Below are positions 6,912 to 15,533 of a DNA stretch of 50,161 nt, piece after piece. The first letter of the stretch is position 1. Every line of letters begins with the position of its first letter. The notes beneath the pieces were generated by a model, which had not been told where the DNA came from, searched no databases, and saw nothing but the letters and a program-made list of their open reading frames with translations. Made by a program: the position numbers and the translations under genes. Origin of the DNA: Bradyrhizobium valentinum (lineage in GTDB: Bacteria; Pseudomonadota; Alphaproteobacteria; Rhizobiales; Xanthobacteraceae); the NCBI RefSeq assembly GCF_001440405.1, contig NZ_LLXX01000232.1, positions 1-50,161 of the forward strand, given 5' to 3'.

Positions 6912-9900
6912 ATGCAGCAGATTTCAAACTGGCTCGAGAAGCTTGGGCTTGAACAATACGCGCTACGTTTTGCCGAGAACGGGATCGATCTTAGTGTCCT
7001 TCCCGAACTGACGGACCAGGACTTCGACAGGCTCGGGGTTCTGCTCGGCCATCGACGTAAAATGCTGCGCGCGATCGCCGAACTCAATCAAGGCGAACTG
7101 GTCGCCGAGCCGGCGCTTCGGCATGATGCCGAGCGACGCCACCTCACCGTCATGTTCTGCGATCTGGTAGGCTCGACTGCGCTCTCGGCTCGCCTCGATC
7201 CCGAGGACATGTGGGAGGTGATCCGCGCCTATCGGGCCGCCTGCGCGAGGGTGATTGCCACTTACGACGGCAGTCTCGCAAGGTTTGTTGGCGACGGGAT
7301 ACTCGCCTATTTCGGCTATCCCCGCGCCCACGAGGATGACGCGGAGCGCGCCGTGCGAGCGGGGCTCGACATCATCGCCGCGGTAGGACCGCTTGAAACG
7401 CGCTCGGAACGGGTCAAGGTGCGGATCGCGATCGCGACCGGGCTGGTGGTGGTGGGCGACCTCATCAGCGGAGGCGCGTCGGAGCAACAGGCAATGGTCG
7501 GCGATACTCCGAACGTCGCTGCCCGGCTCCAGGGCCTCGCGGAGCCGGGGGCGGTCGTCGTTGCTGCTTCGACGCGCGAGCTGCTTGGCGATCTATTCAT
7601 TTTTCGCAACCTCGGCTTCCGGGAGGTCAAGGGCATCGCCGAACCCATCGCGGTCTGGGCGGTCGAAGGTGGAGCTGCATCGGAGAGCCGCTTCGAGGCG
7701 GTGCGTACCGCGCGCTCGATGGGCTTTGTCGGCCGCAAGGCAGAGATCGAATTCGCGCTCTCGCGCCAGCAATTGGCGTGGCAGGGTCAGGGCCAATTGG
7801 TGCTGATTTCCGGCGAGGCCGGGATCGGCAAATCGCGCATTGTTGCAACGCTCTCCGAGAGCTTGGCGTTGGGGACGCACCGCCGGATACGGTATCAGTG
7901 CTCGCCCTACCACACCAACAGCGCGCTCCATCCCTTTGTCGCCCAGCTCGAGCGCGCTGCCGGCATCGGGTCACAGGATACATCCGAGCAAAAGCTCGAC
8001 AAGCTTGAGGCAATGCTCGCGCTTGGAACGGACCAGGTCGCTAATGCGACACCGCTCATCGCCGCGCTGCTTTCGATTCCAACCGGCGAGCGCTATCCGC
8101 CGCTCGGCTTGAGTCCGGTGCAACAGCGGCGACAGACCTTTGCTGCCCTTCTCGACCAGCTTGAGGGTTTGGCGCGGCAGCAACCTGTGTTGATTGTCTG
8201 CGAGGACATGCATTGGGCTGATGCCACGTCGCTTGAACTGTTCGATCTTACCGTCGACCGGATCAGGGGACTGCCGATACTCGTGCTCATGACCTTCCGG
8301 CCTGAGTTCGAGCCGCCTTGGGCGGGTCTTGCCAACGTCAGTCTGCTGCAGCTCGATCGGCTTGACCGGCAGGACACGCGCGCGTTGGTCGAGCAGGTGA
8401 CCGCCGGTCGACAACTGCCTCGCGAAATGATGGCGCAAATCATCGACAGGACGGATGGTGTCCCGCTATTCGTGGAAGAATTGACCAAGATGGTGCTGGA
8501 GTCCGGGTTGCTGGTGCAAAATGCCGGGCGCTATCGCCTCGATAGTCCGCTGCCGCCGCTTGCCATTCCCGCGACGCTGCAGGACTCGCTGATGGCGCGG
8601 CTTGACCGGCTGGCGCCGGTCAAGGAAGTGGCACAGATAGGCGCTGCCATCGGCCGCGACTTCTCATACACGCTGCTGCGATGTGTAGCGGGGCGCGATG
8701 ATCTGACGCTGTGCGCCGCGCTGACGCAGCTTGAAGAGGCGGAACTGCTATTGCGCCGCGGCACGCCGCCGGAAGCGAACTACAGCTTCAAGCATGCGCT
8801 CGTTCAGGAAGCAGCTTACGAGAGTCTGCTCAAGAGCCGCCGGCAACTGCTCCACCGGCAAATCGGCGATGTCCTGCGTGAGACGTTTCCGAGCATCGCT
8901 GAGATCGAGCCGGAACTGCTGGCATATCACTTCACGGAAGCGGGGCTGAGCAGAATAGCCCTCGAGTGGTGGCGCAAGGCGGGTCAGCAGGCGCTGAAGC
9001 GCTCGGCATACACAGAAGCAATCGCACATCTCGGCAAGGCGGTTGCGCTCGCCGATGGCTTGCCCGATGAGCCGGGCCGGACCATGAACCGGCTCCATCT
9101 TCAAATCGCCTATGGCCGCGCGCTGCGGGGCAGCCTTGGTCACAGCGCTCCCGAAACGGTTGCAGCCTGGAAGCGCGCCCGACAGTTCGCAGCCGACATC
9201 AATGATCCGGTCGAACTGGCGCCGATCCATGCGGGCCTGTTCAACGCCTGCCTGACGCATGGCGAGATCGCGCCGATGCGGGAGTTGACGGAGGCAGTCA
9301 TGGGCGTCGCCAGGCAGCGACCGGAATCGCCGGTGGCCGCGGTCGTCGCACACTCTACAGCCGGGGTAACCTGCTGGTTCGGCGGCGATTACCTCAACGC
9401 GCGACTGCATCTCGAGCGCGCGCTTGCGATCTATGAGGCTGAGCCTGATCCAGCGACCTTCAAGGCATCGGCGCTGGACCTGCCTTTCGTCATCAAGAGG
9501 TTTCTTGCCCTGGTGCTTTGGCCGCTCGGCACGATTGATCGATCGCGCCGGCTCGCTGCCGAAGCGGTACGCGCCACCGCAAATAGGCCGGCGCTTTCTC
9601 AAGCCAATGCCCTCGTTCACAAGGCGGTCTTCGATGGCCTATGCGGGGGCATGTTGCAGGAAACAGAGACTATACTGGCTCTCGGCCTCGCGCGCGAGCA
9701 CACGATGCCGTTGTATATAGCCGCCGGCAGCTACCTGAACGGCCTGGCAAAGTGGCGCGCCGGCGACCGGATAGGTGGGCTTTCGGAAATGCAACGGGGC
9801 TGGACATTACTTCACGAGAATGACTGCTACCTCTGTGAACCGTTTTGGGGGATGCAGGTTGCGGTGGCGAATGCGGAGGCCGGGCAAGCTGAGAGCGGGT

Positions 9901-10259
9901 TGGAAATTTTGCAGGAGTTGATCGCGTGGACGGAGCAATCCGGCCAGCATTGGCTCGATGCCGAGCTGCATCGCAGCCAGGGCGAGCTCCTGTTGCGTGT
10001 CGACCCACCGGGCGTTTCGATGGCCGAAGACGCCTTCAGCAGAGCCCTGGAAATCGCCCGAATCCAACGGACGAAGACTTTTGAGCTACGCAGCGCAGTT
10101 GGACTTGCGCGCCTCTACTGTGCAAACGGGCGAGCCGAGGCAATACCCGAGGTGCTTGCACCAGTTCTTGTTGATTTCGACACGGAGCGAGATCTGCCCG
10201 AAATCGAAGAGGCGGAAACCTTGCTCAAGCGTGGACAAGTGGCACGGCCCGGCACCTGA
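6912..10259 (+). CDS. SAM domain-class III adenylate/guanylate cyclase-AAA ATPase-TPR protein
   Basis: A 1115-residue multidomain signalling protein. Residues 1-60 form a SAM domain (ISNWLEKLGLEQYALRF). Residues 75-230 are a class III cyclase domain: metal-binding Asp84 in FCDLVGS, Asp128 in FVGDGILAYFG, and the NVAAR transition-state motif. A STAND/AAA-type ATPase follows, with Walker A GEAGIGKS at about 301 and Walker B LIVCEDMHWAD. The rest is helical TPR-like repeat. This architecture is common in Bradyrhizobium, where ligands are mostly unknown. ATG 6912 is preferred over GTG 6864 because GGTGGAG precedes it and the SAM domain begins at once. The gene is flanked by two copies of one palindrome. 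Confidence 0.92.
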   Translation: MQQISNWLEKLGLEQYALRFAENGIDLSVLPELTDQDFDRLGVLLGHRRKMLRAIAELNQGELVAEPALRHDAERRHLTVMFCDLVGSTALSARLDPEDMWEVIRAYRAACARVIATYDGSLARFVGDGILAYFGYPRAHEDDAERAVRAGLDIIAAVGPLETRSERVKVRIAIATGLVVVGDLISGGASEQQAMVGDTPNVAARLQGLAEPGAVVVAASTRELLGDLFIFRNLGFREVKGIAEPIAVWAVEGGAASESRFEAVRTARSMGFVGRKAEIEFALSRQQLAWQGQGQLVLISGEAGIGKSRIVATLSESLALGTHRRIRYQCSPYHTNSALHPFVAQLERAAGIGSQDTSEQKLDKLEAMLALGTDQVANATPLIAALLSIPTGERYPPLGLSPVQQRRQTFAALLDQLEGLARQQPVLIVCEDMHWADATSLELFDLTVDRIRGLPILVLMTFRPEFEPPWAGLANVSLLQLDRLDRQDTRALVEQVTAGRQLPREMMAQIIDRTDGVPLFVEELTKMVLESGLLVQNAGRYRLDSPLPPLAIPATLQDSLMARLDRLAPVKEVAQIGAAIGRDFSYTLLRCVAGRDDLTLCAALTQLEEAELLLRRGTPPEANYSFKHALVQEAAYESLLKSRRQLLHRQIGDVLRETFPSIAEIEPELLAYHFTEAGLSRIALEWWRKAGQQALKRSAYTEAIAHLGKAVALADGLPDEPGRTMNRLHLQIAYGRALRGSLGHSAPETVAAWKRARQFAADINDPVELAPIHAGLFNACLTHGEIAPMRELTEAVMGVARQRPESPVAAVVAHSTAGVTCWFGGDYLNARLHLERALAIYEAEPDPATFKASALDLPFVIKRFLALVLWPLGTIDRSRRLAAEAVRATANRPALSQANALVHKAVFDGLCGGMLQETETILALGLAREHTMPLYIAAGSYLNGLAKWRAGDRIGGLSEMQRGWTLLHENDCYLCEPFWGMQVAVANAEAGQAESGLEILQELIAWTEQSGQHWLDAELHRSQGELLLRVDPPGVSMAEDAFSRALEIARIQRTKTFELRSAVGLARLYCANGRAEAIPEVLAPVLVDFDTERDLPEIEEAETLLKRGQVARPGT

Positions 10260-10262
10260 TGA

Positions 10263-10346
10263 GTGTGTAGGATGGGTTGAGCGAAGCGATACCCATCGCT
10301 CCTACAGGCGGCGATTGATGGGTATCGCTGCGCTCACCCATCCTAC
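10263..10346. repeat. Long inverted repeat, family 3 (copy 2)
   Basis: Same element as 6584-6672. The left arm starts GTGTGTAGGATGGGTTGAGC and the right arm ends CTCACCCATCCTAC, with a few mismatches. It begins 3 bp after the cyclase stop codon and may act as its terminator. Confidence 0.9.
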
Positions 10347-10466
10347 CGGATCATTCCGTTTAACGGAAAACGTCTGCGCCTTGCCGCTGTTGAACCCATG
10401 CGGCATGATCGCGGCGAGCAGAATTCAAAGCCGCAGGCAATGTGGCGCGTGAACAGGGAGGCTTCC

Positions 10467-11675
10467 GTGAAGAGAGCAGCAACGGGCATTGTCGCTGTGG
10501 TACTGGCGATGTCGGCGAGTGCGGCGCTGGCGCAGGGCAAGCCGCCGCTCAAGCTTGGCGGCATCCTCGACATGTCCGGGCTTTACGCTGATATCACCGG
10601 ACCGGGCAGCGAGACCGCGGCGAAGATGGCGGTGGAGGATTTTGGCGGCGAGGTGCTGGGACGCAAGGTCGAGATCGTTGCGGCGGATCATCTCAACAAG
10701 GCCGACCTTGCCGCCAGCATCGCGCGCGACATGCTCGACAATCAGGGTGTCGAGATGCTGTACGACGTGGCGGCGTCCGCGACCGCGCTTGCCGCCGGCG
10801 AGATTGCGAAAGCGCGCAACAAGATCGTGATGTATAGCGGCCCGGCCTCGATCCGCCTCAGCAACGAGGCCTGCGGCCCCTACACCGTGCATTACTCCTA
10901 CGACACCTTTGCGCAGGCCAACGTCACCGGGCTCGCCACCGTCAAATCAGGTTTTGAGACCTGGTTCTTCCTCACCGCCGATTATGCCTTCGGCCAGGAC
11001 CTTGAAAAGGATACCACCAACGTGGTGGCAAAGGCCGGCGGCAAGGTGCTCGGCAGCGTCAAGCATCCGCTCAACACCTCGGACTTCTCCTCGTTCCTGC
11101 TGCAGGCGCAGAGTTCGAAGGCGAAGGTCGTCGGCCTTGCCAATGCCGGCGGCGACACCATTAACGCGATCAAGCAGGCGGCGGAATTTGGTCTGACCAG
11201 GAGCGGCGGCCAAAAGCTCTCGCCGCTGCTCGCCTTCGTTACCGATATCGACAGCGTCGGGTTGGAGACGGCGCAGGGTCTCCTGCTTGCCGAAGCCTTC
11301 TATTGGGACCTTAACGACGACACCCGCGCGTTCTCAAAACGCTTCATGGAGCGCGTCAAGCGGCCGCCGACCGCGGCGCAGGCCAGTGTCTATTCGTCGG
11401 TCCTGCATTACCTGAAAGCTGTCAAGGCCGCGGGCACCACGGATGCGGCCGTGGTCATGAAGGTCATGAAGGAGACGCCGGTCAACGACATGTTCGCCAA
11501 AAACGGCAAGATCCGCGAGGACGGCCGCATGGTGCACGACATGTATCTGTTCGAGGTCAAGAAGCCGTCTGAATCGAAGGCGCGCTGGGACTATTACAAG
11601 CTCCTGGCCACCATCCCCGGCAGCGAGTCGTTCCAGCCGCTGGAAGCCTCGCGCTGTCCGCTGGTGAAGAAATAA
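10467..11675 (+). CDS. ABC transporter substrate-binding protein, branched-chain amino acid (LivK) type
   Basis: The protein is 402 residues from GTG 10467, which has AGGGAGG 8 bp upstream. The signal peptide is residues 1-26 (ending ALAQG). The mature part follows the periplasmic binding protein type 1 pattern: LKLGGILDMSGLYADITGP, DHLNKADLAAS, then YTVHYSYDTFAQA and FLTADYAFGQDLEKD. Such receptors feed HAAT-type importers for amino acids or aromatic and fatty acids. No permease or ATPase gene is adjacent, so it is an orphan receptor. The downstream enoyl-CoA hydratase suggests an organic-acid ligand, which is inference. Confidence 0.9.
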   Translation: MKRAATGIVAVVLAMSASAALAQGKPPLKLGGILDMSGLYADITGPGSETAAKMAVEDFGGEVLGRKVEIVAADHLNKADLAASIARDMLDNQGVEMLYDVAASATALAAGEIAKARNKIVMYSGPASIRLSNEACGPYTVHYSYDTFAQANVTGLATVKSGFETWFFLTADYAFGQDLEKDTTNVVAKAGGKVLGSVKHPLNTSDFSSFLLQAQSSKAKVVGLANAGGDTINAIKQAAEFGLTRSGGQKLSPLLAFVTDIDSVGLETAQGLLLAEAFYWDLNDDTRAFSKRFMERVKRPPTAAQASVYSSVLHYLKAVKAAGTTDAAVVMKVMKETPVNDMFAKNGKIREDGRMVHDMYLFEVKKPSESKARWDYYKLLATIPGSESFQPLEASRCPLVKK

Positions 11676-11680
11676 ACACC

Positions 11681-11760
11681 GTCATTCCGGGATGGTCCGA
11701 AGGACCAGACCCGGAATCTCGAGATTCCGGGTTCGATGCTTCGCATCGCCCCGGAATGAC
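11681..11760. repeat. Cloverleaf-folding palindromic repeat
   Basis: A 10-bp closing stem (GTCATTCCGG with CCGGAATGAC) encloses three hairpins: GGTCC-GAA-GGACC (11694-11706), a perfect 22-bp palindrome centred on CTCGAG (11710-11731), and GATGC-TTC-GCATC (11735-11747). It begins 5 bp after the stop codon of the receptor gene. Confidence 0.85.
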
Positions 11761-11795
11761 GGAGTAACCAACCAACAACAACGAAAGCACGACAC

Positions 11796-12590
11796 ATGAG
11801 CGCAAACGAAATGGTCCTCCAGAAGCTCGAACAGGGCTTGCTCACCATCACCATGAACCGCCCCGACCGCCGCAATGCGCTCAACCCGGACATGACGCGC
11901 GGACTGGTGGAGGCGGCGCGGCGCGCGGCTGAGGATCACGAGGTGCGGGCGGTGCTGATCAAGGGCGCGGGCGGCACGTTCTGTGTCGGCGGCGACGTCA
12001 AATCTATGGCGGAGGGCAGGGCGCCGCTCGGCTTCGAGGCCAAGATGGCCAATCTGCGCCGCGGCATGGAAGTTTCCCGCATCCTGCACCAGATGCCGAA
12101 GCCGGTGGTGGCGCAGCTCGATGGCGCCGCCGCTGGCGCCGGGCTCTCGATCGCGCTGTCCTGCGACATGCGCATCGCCAGCGCCTCCTGCAAGATCACC
12201 ACAGCTTTCGCCAAGGTCGGATTGTCAGGCGATTACGGCGGCACCTATTTCCTGACCCAGATGCTCGGCGGCGCCAAGGCGCGCGAGCTTTATCTGATGT
12301 CGCCGGTGCTGTCGGCGCAGGAGGCCTACAACCTCGGCATGGTGACCAAGGTAGTGCCCGACGCCGACATCGACGCCGAGGCGCACGATCTTGCGATGTC
12401 GCTGGCGCAAGGACCGTCGGTGACGCTGGGCTACATCAAGCGCAACATCAACAACGCCGAGACGATGTCGCTGGAAGCCTGCTTCGACGCCGAAGCCATC
12501 CACCACTCGCGCTCCGGCGACACGGCCGACCACAAGGAAGCGGCAAAAGCCTTTGTCGAGAAGCGCAAGCCCATCTTTCAGGGACATTGA
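11796..12590 (+). CDS. Enoyl-CoA hydratase/isomerase family protein
   Basis: A 264-residue crotonase-fold protein. The oxyanion-hole segments are GTFCVGGDVKSM and DGAAAGAGLSIALSCD, followed by FAKVGLSGDYGGTYFL. In hydratases two Glu are catalytic. The first position, just before the KVGL segment, is not Glu here, while the second (in ARELYLMS) is Glu. The exact reaction (hydration, isomerisation or other) is therefore open. The stop codon is 1 bp before the start of the VOC gene, so the two are translationally linked. Confidence 0.88.
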   Translation: MSANEMVLQKLEQGLLTITMNRPDRRNALNPDMTRGLVEAARRAAEDHEVRAVLIKGAGGTFCVGGDVKSMAEGRAPLGFEAKMANLRRGMEVSRILHQMPKPVVAQLDGAAAGAGLSIALSCDMRIASASCKITTAFAKVGLSGDYGGTYFLTQMLGGAKARELYLMSPVLSAQEAYNLGMVTKVVPDADIDAEAHDLAMSLAQGPSVTLGYIKRNINNAETMSLEACFDAEAIHHSRSGDTADHKEAAKAFVEKRKPIFQGH

Positions 12591-12591
12591 T

Positions 12592-13356
12592 ATGGCCGAA
12601 TATCTCAGGCTGCGGCAGATCTGCCTGGTGGCGCCGCATCTGGAGCCGGTGATCTCGGATATATCAGGGATCATGGGCCTCAACGTCTGCTACCGCGACG
12701 GCAACGTCACGAAATACGGGCTGGAGAATGCGCTGCTGCCGGTCGACACCATTTTGCTGGAGGTGGTGGCGCCGACCCAGCCGGGCACCGCGGCGGGGCG
12801 CTTTCTCGACAAGACCGGCGGCCGCGGCGGCTACATGGCGATCTTCTGCTGCGACGATCCCGACGCGCGCGGCAAGCGCGCCAACGAGATCGGCGTGCGC
12901 ACCGCCAACGTGATCACGCACGCGCCCTACCACGGCGTGCAACTGCACCCGCGCGATTGCCGCGCTGCGTTCATCGAGTTCAATCACACCGACGGCAGCG
13001 ATGATATGCTGGGGCCCTATCCGCCGGCGGGGCCGGACTGGCAGAAGGCGATCCGCAAGGATGTGACGCTGGCGCTGAAGGAAGTCGAGATGCAGAGCCC
13101 GGATCCGCAAGGGCTCGCGGAGCATTGGGGGAAGATTTTGGGCACTGCCGTCAGCACAGGGGCGGTAGGTGAGCCGGAGCTGAAATTGCCCAACGCCAGC
13201 TTCCGCTTCATTAAGGAAGACAGCGATCTGATGAGCGGGCTGACGTTCAGGGTGGCCAATATCGCGAAAGTGCGCGATGCCGCGAAGGCAAGAGGCTGCA
13301 AGGCGTCCGGCGATGCGTTCGATCTTTGCGGGGTAACGTTTAGGCTTGTGGCGTAG
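12592..13356 (+). CDS. Two-domain VOC-family protein
   Basis: The 254 residues form two related halves: residues 1-140 begin YLRLRQICLVAPHLEPVISD, and residues 145-254 begin TLALKEVEMQSPDPQGLAEH. Each resembles a glyoxalase module, as in the VOC proteins annotated near acyl-CoA genes. Metal ligands are not obvious in either half, so it may bind a ligand instead of catalysing. It lies 1 bp after the enoyl-CoA hydratase gene and is certainly in the same operon. Confidence 0.75.
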   Translation: MAEYLRLRQICLVAPHLEPVISDISGIMGLNVCYRDGNVTKYGLENALLPVDTILLEVVAPTQPGTAAGRFLDKTGGRGGYMAIFCCDDPDARGKRANEIGVRTANVITHAPYHGVQLHPRDCRAAFIEFNHTDGSDDMLGPYPPAGPDWQKAIRKDVTLALKEVEMQSPDPQGLAEHWGKILGTAVSTGAVGEPELKLPNASFRFIKEDSDLMSGLTFRVANIAKVRDAAKARGCKASGDAFDLCGVTFRLVA

Positions 13357-13372
13357 TGAGATCCATCAACGG

Positions 13373-13490
13373 GTCGTCCCTGCGAACGCAGGGACCCATA
13401 ACCACAGGTGCTCGCAGTGTAGCAAGGTGTCTGCCAGCCTGCCTTTTCCTAAGGCCGCGGCGTATGGGTCCCTGCGTTCGCAGGGACGAC
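13373..13490. repeat. Paired-hairpin repeat, family 1 (copy A, + orientation)
   Basis: Exact 28-bp inverted arms (13373-13400 and 13463-13490). Each arm is itself a hairpin: GTCCCTGC-GAAC-GCAGGGAC on the left and GTCCCTGC-GTTC-GCAGGGAC on the right. A 62-bp core separates them, with AACCACAGG after the left arm and GGCCGCGGCG before the right. It lies between two convergent genes. Confidence 0.95.
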
Positions 13491-13512
13491 GTGTTGAGAG
13501 GCTCGTGCTAAA

Positions 13513-14313
13513 TCACCGCCCCTTGAAATTCGCGGCGCGGCGCTCTGCCGTGGCCTTCACGCCTTCCTTGAAATCCTCCGTCGCGCGCAGCTTGGTCTGT
13601 TCGGCGAGTTCGTGGTTGGTGGCGGCCATCACGCGGTCGGCGAGGCCAGCGCGCATGGTGGCGCGGGTCGAGATCAGGCCGAGCGGCGAGCATTCGGCGA
13701 TCTCTGCGGCGAGCTTCATGGCTTCTGTACGCACCTGATCCTGCGGCACGCAGAGATTGGCGAGGCCCATCCTTGTGGCTTCCTCGCCGGTGACGCGGCG
13801 GCTGGTGTAGAAGATCAGTTCCGCATTGTTCTTGCCGACCAGTTCGGGAAGCGTCGTGGTCAGGCCAAAACCCGGATGAAAACCGAGCTTGGTGAAGTTG
13901 GCGGCGAAGCGTGCTTCGGGGCAGGTGACGCGGAAATCGGCCGATACCGCTAGCCCCAGCCCACCGCCGATGGCGGCGCCGTGGACGGCCGCGACGACCG
14001 GCTTCTTGTTGCGGAAGATGCGCACCGCCTGAACATAGAGATGGTTGATCGGCAGATTGGCCGCCGGATCGTTCTGCGCACTCGCTTCCTGCTCCTGCCG
14101 CTTCGGATCGGAGAAGTCGGCGCCGGCGCAGAACGCCTTGCCTTGGGCTGCCAGCACCGAGGCGCGGATTTCGATGTCGTTGTCGAACTCTTCCAGCGCG
14201 TCCGCGATCTGGTTGATCAGCGAGACGTCGAAGAAGTTCAGGGGTGGCTTGCGGATCTCGATCAGGCCGACATGGCCATGCTTCTCGACGCCGATATCAG
14301 TGTATTTGCTCAT
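13513..14313 (-). CDS. Enoyl-CoA hydratase/isomerase family protein
   Basis: A 266-residue crotonase-fold protein from ATG 14313, with AGGAA 5 bp upstream; an in-frame GTG directly before it is ignored. Oxyanion-hole segments are KAFCAGADFSD and HGAAIGGGLGLAVSAD, and the following helix reads TKLGFHPGFGLTTTLPELVG. The second catalytic-Glu position (NNAELIFYTS) is Glu; the first is not. It is last in a minus-strand run with two acyl-CoA dehydrogenases (17 bp gap), so it probably acts on their unsaturated CoA product. Confidence 0.88.
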   Translation of the reverse strand: MSKYTDIGVEKHGHVGLIEIRKPPLNFFDVSLINQIADALEEFDNDIEIRASVLAAQGKAFCAGADFSDPKRQEQEASAQNDPAANLPINHLYVQAVRIFRNKKPVVAAVHGAAIGGGLGLAVSADFRVTCPEARFAANFTKLGFHPGFGLTTTLPELVGKNNAELIFYTSRRVTGEEATRMGLANLCVPQDQVRTEAMKLAAEIAECSPLGLISTRATMRAGLADRVMAATNHELAEQTKLRATEDFKEGVKATAERRAANFKGR

Positions 14314-14330
14314 CACGTTTCCTCGTTGAA

Positions 14331-15491
14331 TTAGCGCAAACCAAGCCCGCGGGCGATGATGCCGCGCAGCACTTCGGTGGTGCCGCCCTGGATCGTCAGC
14401 TTGGGCGCGGTCTTGATGGCGAAGTCGAGCTGCTTTTCCAGCGTCTCGCGGTTGGTGGCAGTTTCCTCGACAAAGGCGGCAAGCTCGCGCACGCGATGGG
14501 GCAATTGCTGCTCCCAGATGGTGCCGATGTCTTTCACGATCGACGCCTCGACCACCGGCTCCTTGCCGGCCTGCAGCATGCCCGCCACTGACACCGACAT
14601 GCGCCGCATGGTGTGGACCTGCGCTACCAGGCGGCCGATGCCCTCGGCGCTGCGGGTGTCCGGCTTGTTGCCGACGGCGCGGACCAGTTCGGTCAGCACG
14701 TAATAGGTTTCAAGGAAGCGCTCGGGGCCGGAACGTTCATAGGCGAGCTCCGAGGTCGCCTGCTTCCAGGCGCCGTCGACTTCGCCGAGTACGTGATCGT
14801 CGGGAATGAAATGGTCGGTGAAAACAACCTCGTTGAATTCATACTGCCCGGTGATCTGGCCGATCGGGTTCACCTGAATGCCCGGCTGCTTCATCTTGAC
14901 GAGAAATTGCGTCAGGCCGTGGCGGCGGTTCTCTTTCGTCGGCGGGGAGGTGCGGAAGATCGCGATCATGTAGTCGGCGATATGGGCCGAGGAGGTCCAT
15001 ATCTTGGTGCCATTGATCAGATAGCCGCCGTCGGTCTTGGTCGCGCGCGTCTTCGCCGCGAACAGGTCGGAGCCGGAGTTCGGCTCGCTCATGCCGATCG
15101 CAAAGCAGATCTCGCCGCGACAGATGCGCGGCAGGATGTCCATCTTGATATTTTCCGGCGCGTATTTCAGCAGCACCGGGCCGCTCTGCCGGTCGGCGAC
15201 GAAGAAGCGTCGCGTCGGCGCGTTCGCGACGCGCATTTCCTCGGTCACCACATAGCGCTCGAGGAACGAGCGCTCGTGGCCGCCATATTTCTTCGGCCAG
15301 GTCATGCCGAGCCAGCCGCGCGCGCCGACCTTGCGGGAGAACTCCGGCACGTCGGTGTCTTCGCGGTTCGGCTGGTGCGGATCGAAGGTGCCGGCGGCGA
15401 TTTCCTCGGCGAGGAAGGCGCGCACTTCCTTGCGCAACTGCTCGCATTCGGACGGCAGGCGGATCGGATCGAAACGGAGGGCTGCGGTCAT
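14331..15491 (-). CDS. Acyl-CoA dehydrogenase (catalytic-type subunit)
   Basis: A 386-residue flavoprotein that introduces a 2,3-double bond into an acyl-CoA. Family features are the FAD-contacting segment ICFAIGMSEPNSGSDL, KIWTSSAHIADYM, and the C-terminal QGGTTEVLRGIIARGLGLR. A Glu in AYERSGPER is the likely active-site base, by analogy with FadE-type enzymes of sterol side-chain and ring degradation. The upstream neighbour is a shorter, more divergent acyl-CoA dehydrogenase, the arrangement typical of alpha2beta2 enzymes. The substrate is unknown; a cyclic or branched acid is plausible. Confidence 0.9.
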   Translation of the reverse strand: MTAALRFDPIRLPSECEQLRKEVRAFLAEEIAAGTFDPHQPNREDTDVPEFSRKVGARGWLGMTWPKKYGGHERSFLERYVVTEEMRVANAPTRRFFVADRQSGPVLLKYAPENIKMDILPRICRGEICFAIGMSEPNSGSDLFAAKTRATKTDGGYLINGTKIWTSSAHIADYMIAIFRTSPPTKENRRHGLTQFLVKMKQPGIQVNPIGQITGQYEFNEVVFTDHFIPDDHVLGEVDGAWKQATSELAYERSGPERFLETYYVLTELVRAVGNKPDTRSAEGIGRLVAQVHTMRRMSVSVAGMLQAGKEPVVEASIVKDIGTIWEQQLPHRVRELAAFVEETATNRETLEKQLDFAIKTAPKLTIQGGTTEVLRGIIARGLGLR

Positions 15492-15533
15492 TGTTGGTCT
15501 CGACTTCTAAAGCCAGGCAAATCGGTGTTGATG

